Source of the DNA: DASRWI01 sp035654655
GTDB taxonomy: Bacteria > Bacteroidota > Ignavibacteria > Ignavibacteriales > Ignavibacteriaceae
Assembly: GCA_035654655.1 (NCBI GenBank)
Contig: DASRWI010000009.1
Location: 1 to 64,000 of the forward strand
DNA: 64,000 nucleotides
Direction: 5' to 3'
Shown: positions 62,985 to 64,000 of the stretch, one piece after another
Layout: every line of letters begins with the position of its first letter
How positions within the stretch are numbered: the stretch's first letter is position 1
Notes under the pieces: generated by a model
Told to the model about the DNA's origin: nothing
The model's input: only the letters and a program-made list of their open reading frames with translations
Databases searched by the model: none
Program-made: the position numbers and the translations under genes

Positions 62985-63006
62985 TAATAAAAATAAAGGT
63001 TTATAA

Positions 63007-63735
63007 ATGATTAGACAATTTGACCAACAATTAGAAAAGTTACGTACTAAAATAATCAAAATGTGCAGTCTAGTTGATGAACAAGTGGACCTTGCACTAA
63101 AATCTTTTAATGAGGAAAATATTGAGTACGCTAAAACAGTAATTGAAAGGGATAGTATTGTTGATAAGTATGATGTTAAAATTGAAAAAGCTTGTCAGAA
63201 AATTATTGCTTTAAATCAGCCTGTTGCCATGGATTTAAGATTAATATTATCAGCTCTTACGATAAATACTAATCTTGAAAGAATAGGGGATATAGCTGTT
63301 AATTTGGCAGAAGCTGCTATAGAAATAAAGAAAAAACCAGATTTTATTGACCGTATTCCATATTACAAAATGGCAGCAACTGCCAAACAAATGTTAAAGG
63401 ATTCAATTGATTCGTTAATTGAAGCAAATCCTCACCTGGCACAAAAAGTCATTAAAATGGATGACGAGTTAGATAATTATGATAAATCCAGCTATGAAGT
63501 TTTATTAAAAATCATGAAAGAATCTCCCAACAATATTGAAGCGGGAGTTACAATGTTAATTATAAGCCAACAACTTGAGAGAATAGGTGACCACGCTACA
63601 AATATTGCTGAAGATGTTTTCTTCATTGTTGAAGCTCAGATGATTAAACATAAATATGAAAAATTTTTATTTGGCGAAGAAGAAAGTGAAGATGATGATA
63701 AAGACATCAATAATGAAGAAGAAAAACCTATCTAA
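63007..63735 (+). CDS. phoU: Phosphate uptake regulator PhoU
   Basis: A 242-residue protein of two three-helix bundles. Each carries the metal-binding acidic motif: NTNLERIGDIAVNLAE in the first and SQQLERIGDHATNIAEDV in the second. It restrains Pst transport and signals to the Pho kinase. The C-terminal tail is very acidic (about the last 17 residues). Its end overlaps by 8 bases the end of a convergent unknown gene. Confidence 0.96.
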   Translation: MIRQFDQQLEKLRTKIIKMCSLVDEQVDLALKSFNEENIEYAKTVIERDSIVDKYDVKIEKACQKIIALNQPVAMDLRLILSALTINTNLERIGDIAVNLAEAAIEIKKKPDFIDRIPYYKMAATAKQMLKDSIDSLIEANPHLAQKVIKMDDELDNYDKSSYEVLLKIMKESPNNIEAGVTMLIISQQLERIGDHATNIAEDVFFIVEAQMIKHKYEKFLFGEEESEDDDKDINNEEEKPI

Positions 63736-64000
63736 TAAATAATTTTAAATTTTGCTGGATTACATCTTTTAAGCTGACCGATTTATTTTTTGCTGCTGCT
63801 AATTTATTCCCTGCAATTAAACTCCAGCTTAAGTTACTTAGATAATAAGGTACTTTGACAATAAGGTCTTCAAAGTTTTTATTGTTTAATTCCTTAAATG
63901 TTTCTTTTATTAAAATCTCTTCCTCATCGATGGTATTGTTTAAAATATCTATTTCCTCTTTTAATGCCTTATCCTTTAAGATTAAAATAAAAACGTTATG
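63728..64000 (-). CDS. Unknown protein, 3' part only (runs off window)
   Basis: An open minus-strand frame of 90 codons continues to the window edge and ends at TAG (63728-63730). The visible chain is predominantly helical, with Leu/Ile and Lys/Glu alternation, for instance DEEEILIKETFKELNN and SWSLIAGNKLAAAKNKS. It is too long to be expected by chance in this AT-rich DNA and does not coincide with a plus-strand gene. No family recognised. Confidence 0.55.
   Translation of the reverse strand, partial: HNVFILILKDKALKEEIDILNNTIDEEEILIKETFKELNNKNFEDLIVKVPYYLSNLSWSLIAGNKLAAAKNKSVSLKDVIQQNLKLFIR

Overview
The window is a contiguous chromosomal segment of low-GC (about one third G+C by eye), densely coding DNA. 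It most likely comes from an Ignavibacteria-type member of the Bacteroidota/Chlorobi supergroup. Supporting this are a giant SprA-type translocon gene, a PorX-type (receiver plus PglZ) regulator directly behind it, a secreted amidase ending in a type IX secretion (T9SS) sorting domain with a YPNPFNPS motif, many lipoproteins and beta-barrel proteins, and weak ribosome binding sites with frequent TTG starts. Genes are mostly core metabolic and cell-envelope genes; no phage, CRISPR array, rRNA or tRNA was recognised.

Layout. 1-6146: a plus-strand run of the 3' part of a methylmalonyl-CoA mutase catalytic subunit, a UbiA-family prenyltransferase, a CNNM/CorC membrane protein, tgt, yajC and ribBA. 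6351-12901: a minus-strand run of a very large GH13 protein with a histone-H1-like tail, a zinc-ribbon methyltransferase, a small GIY-YIG nuclease embedded in inverted dispersed repeats, and an OmpA-family protein. 13065-16582: proline catabolism (pruA), sucC, and rplU-rpmA. 16871-21281: minus-strand mdh, an RsbW-like ATPase, a predicted outer-membrane beta-barrel and an FnIII lipoprotein. 21447-25911: a nuoABCDEF operon for the peripheral arm of complex I, ended by a hairpin. 25990-27370: a novel duplicated-domain lipoprotein and ferritin. 27500-36529: peptidoglycan and envelope genes (dacB, alr, manC, T9SS amidase) mixed with an HDAC-like deacylase, prmA and a hypothetical. 36891-49009: sprA, porX, tsaE, tsaB, a DUF1573 protein, accD and panC, meeting the convergent coaX and birA. 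50743-56997: dnaK, an HGSNAT-like membrane protein, ruvB, an M1 metallopeptidase and a CsbD protein. 57059-63735: a CHASE-PAS histidine kinase divergent from the pstSCAB-phoU phosphate operon. The window ends in the 3' part of an unknown minus-strand gene.

How the genes fit together. SprA (outer-membrane T9SS pore), PorX (T9SS regulator) and the amidase with a sorting tail belong to one secretion system. accD, birA, coaX and panC all serve acyl-CoA, biotin and CoA metabolism. pstSCAB-phoU is a complete high-affinity phosphate uptake operon with tandem TTAACA motifs in its upstream region.

The best candidate for an undescribed system is at 11071-11603 and 16654-16767. A roughly 45-bp dispersed repeat occurs as inverted pairs forming about 112-114-bp gene-less hairpin units, and also as an inverted pair tightly bracketing the GIY-YIG gene. 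This parallels REP/REPIN elements with their RAYT transposases, but with a GIY-YIG nuclease as the candidate mobiliser. Other points of note are apparent non-AUG starts of tgt (CTG) and sprA (ATT, needed to include its signal sequence), and a GH13 enzyme with Pro in place of the usual region-IV His.
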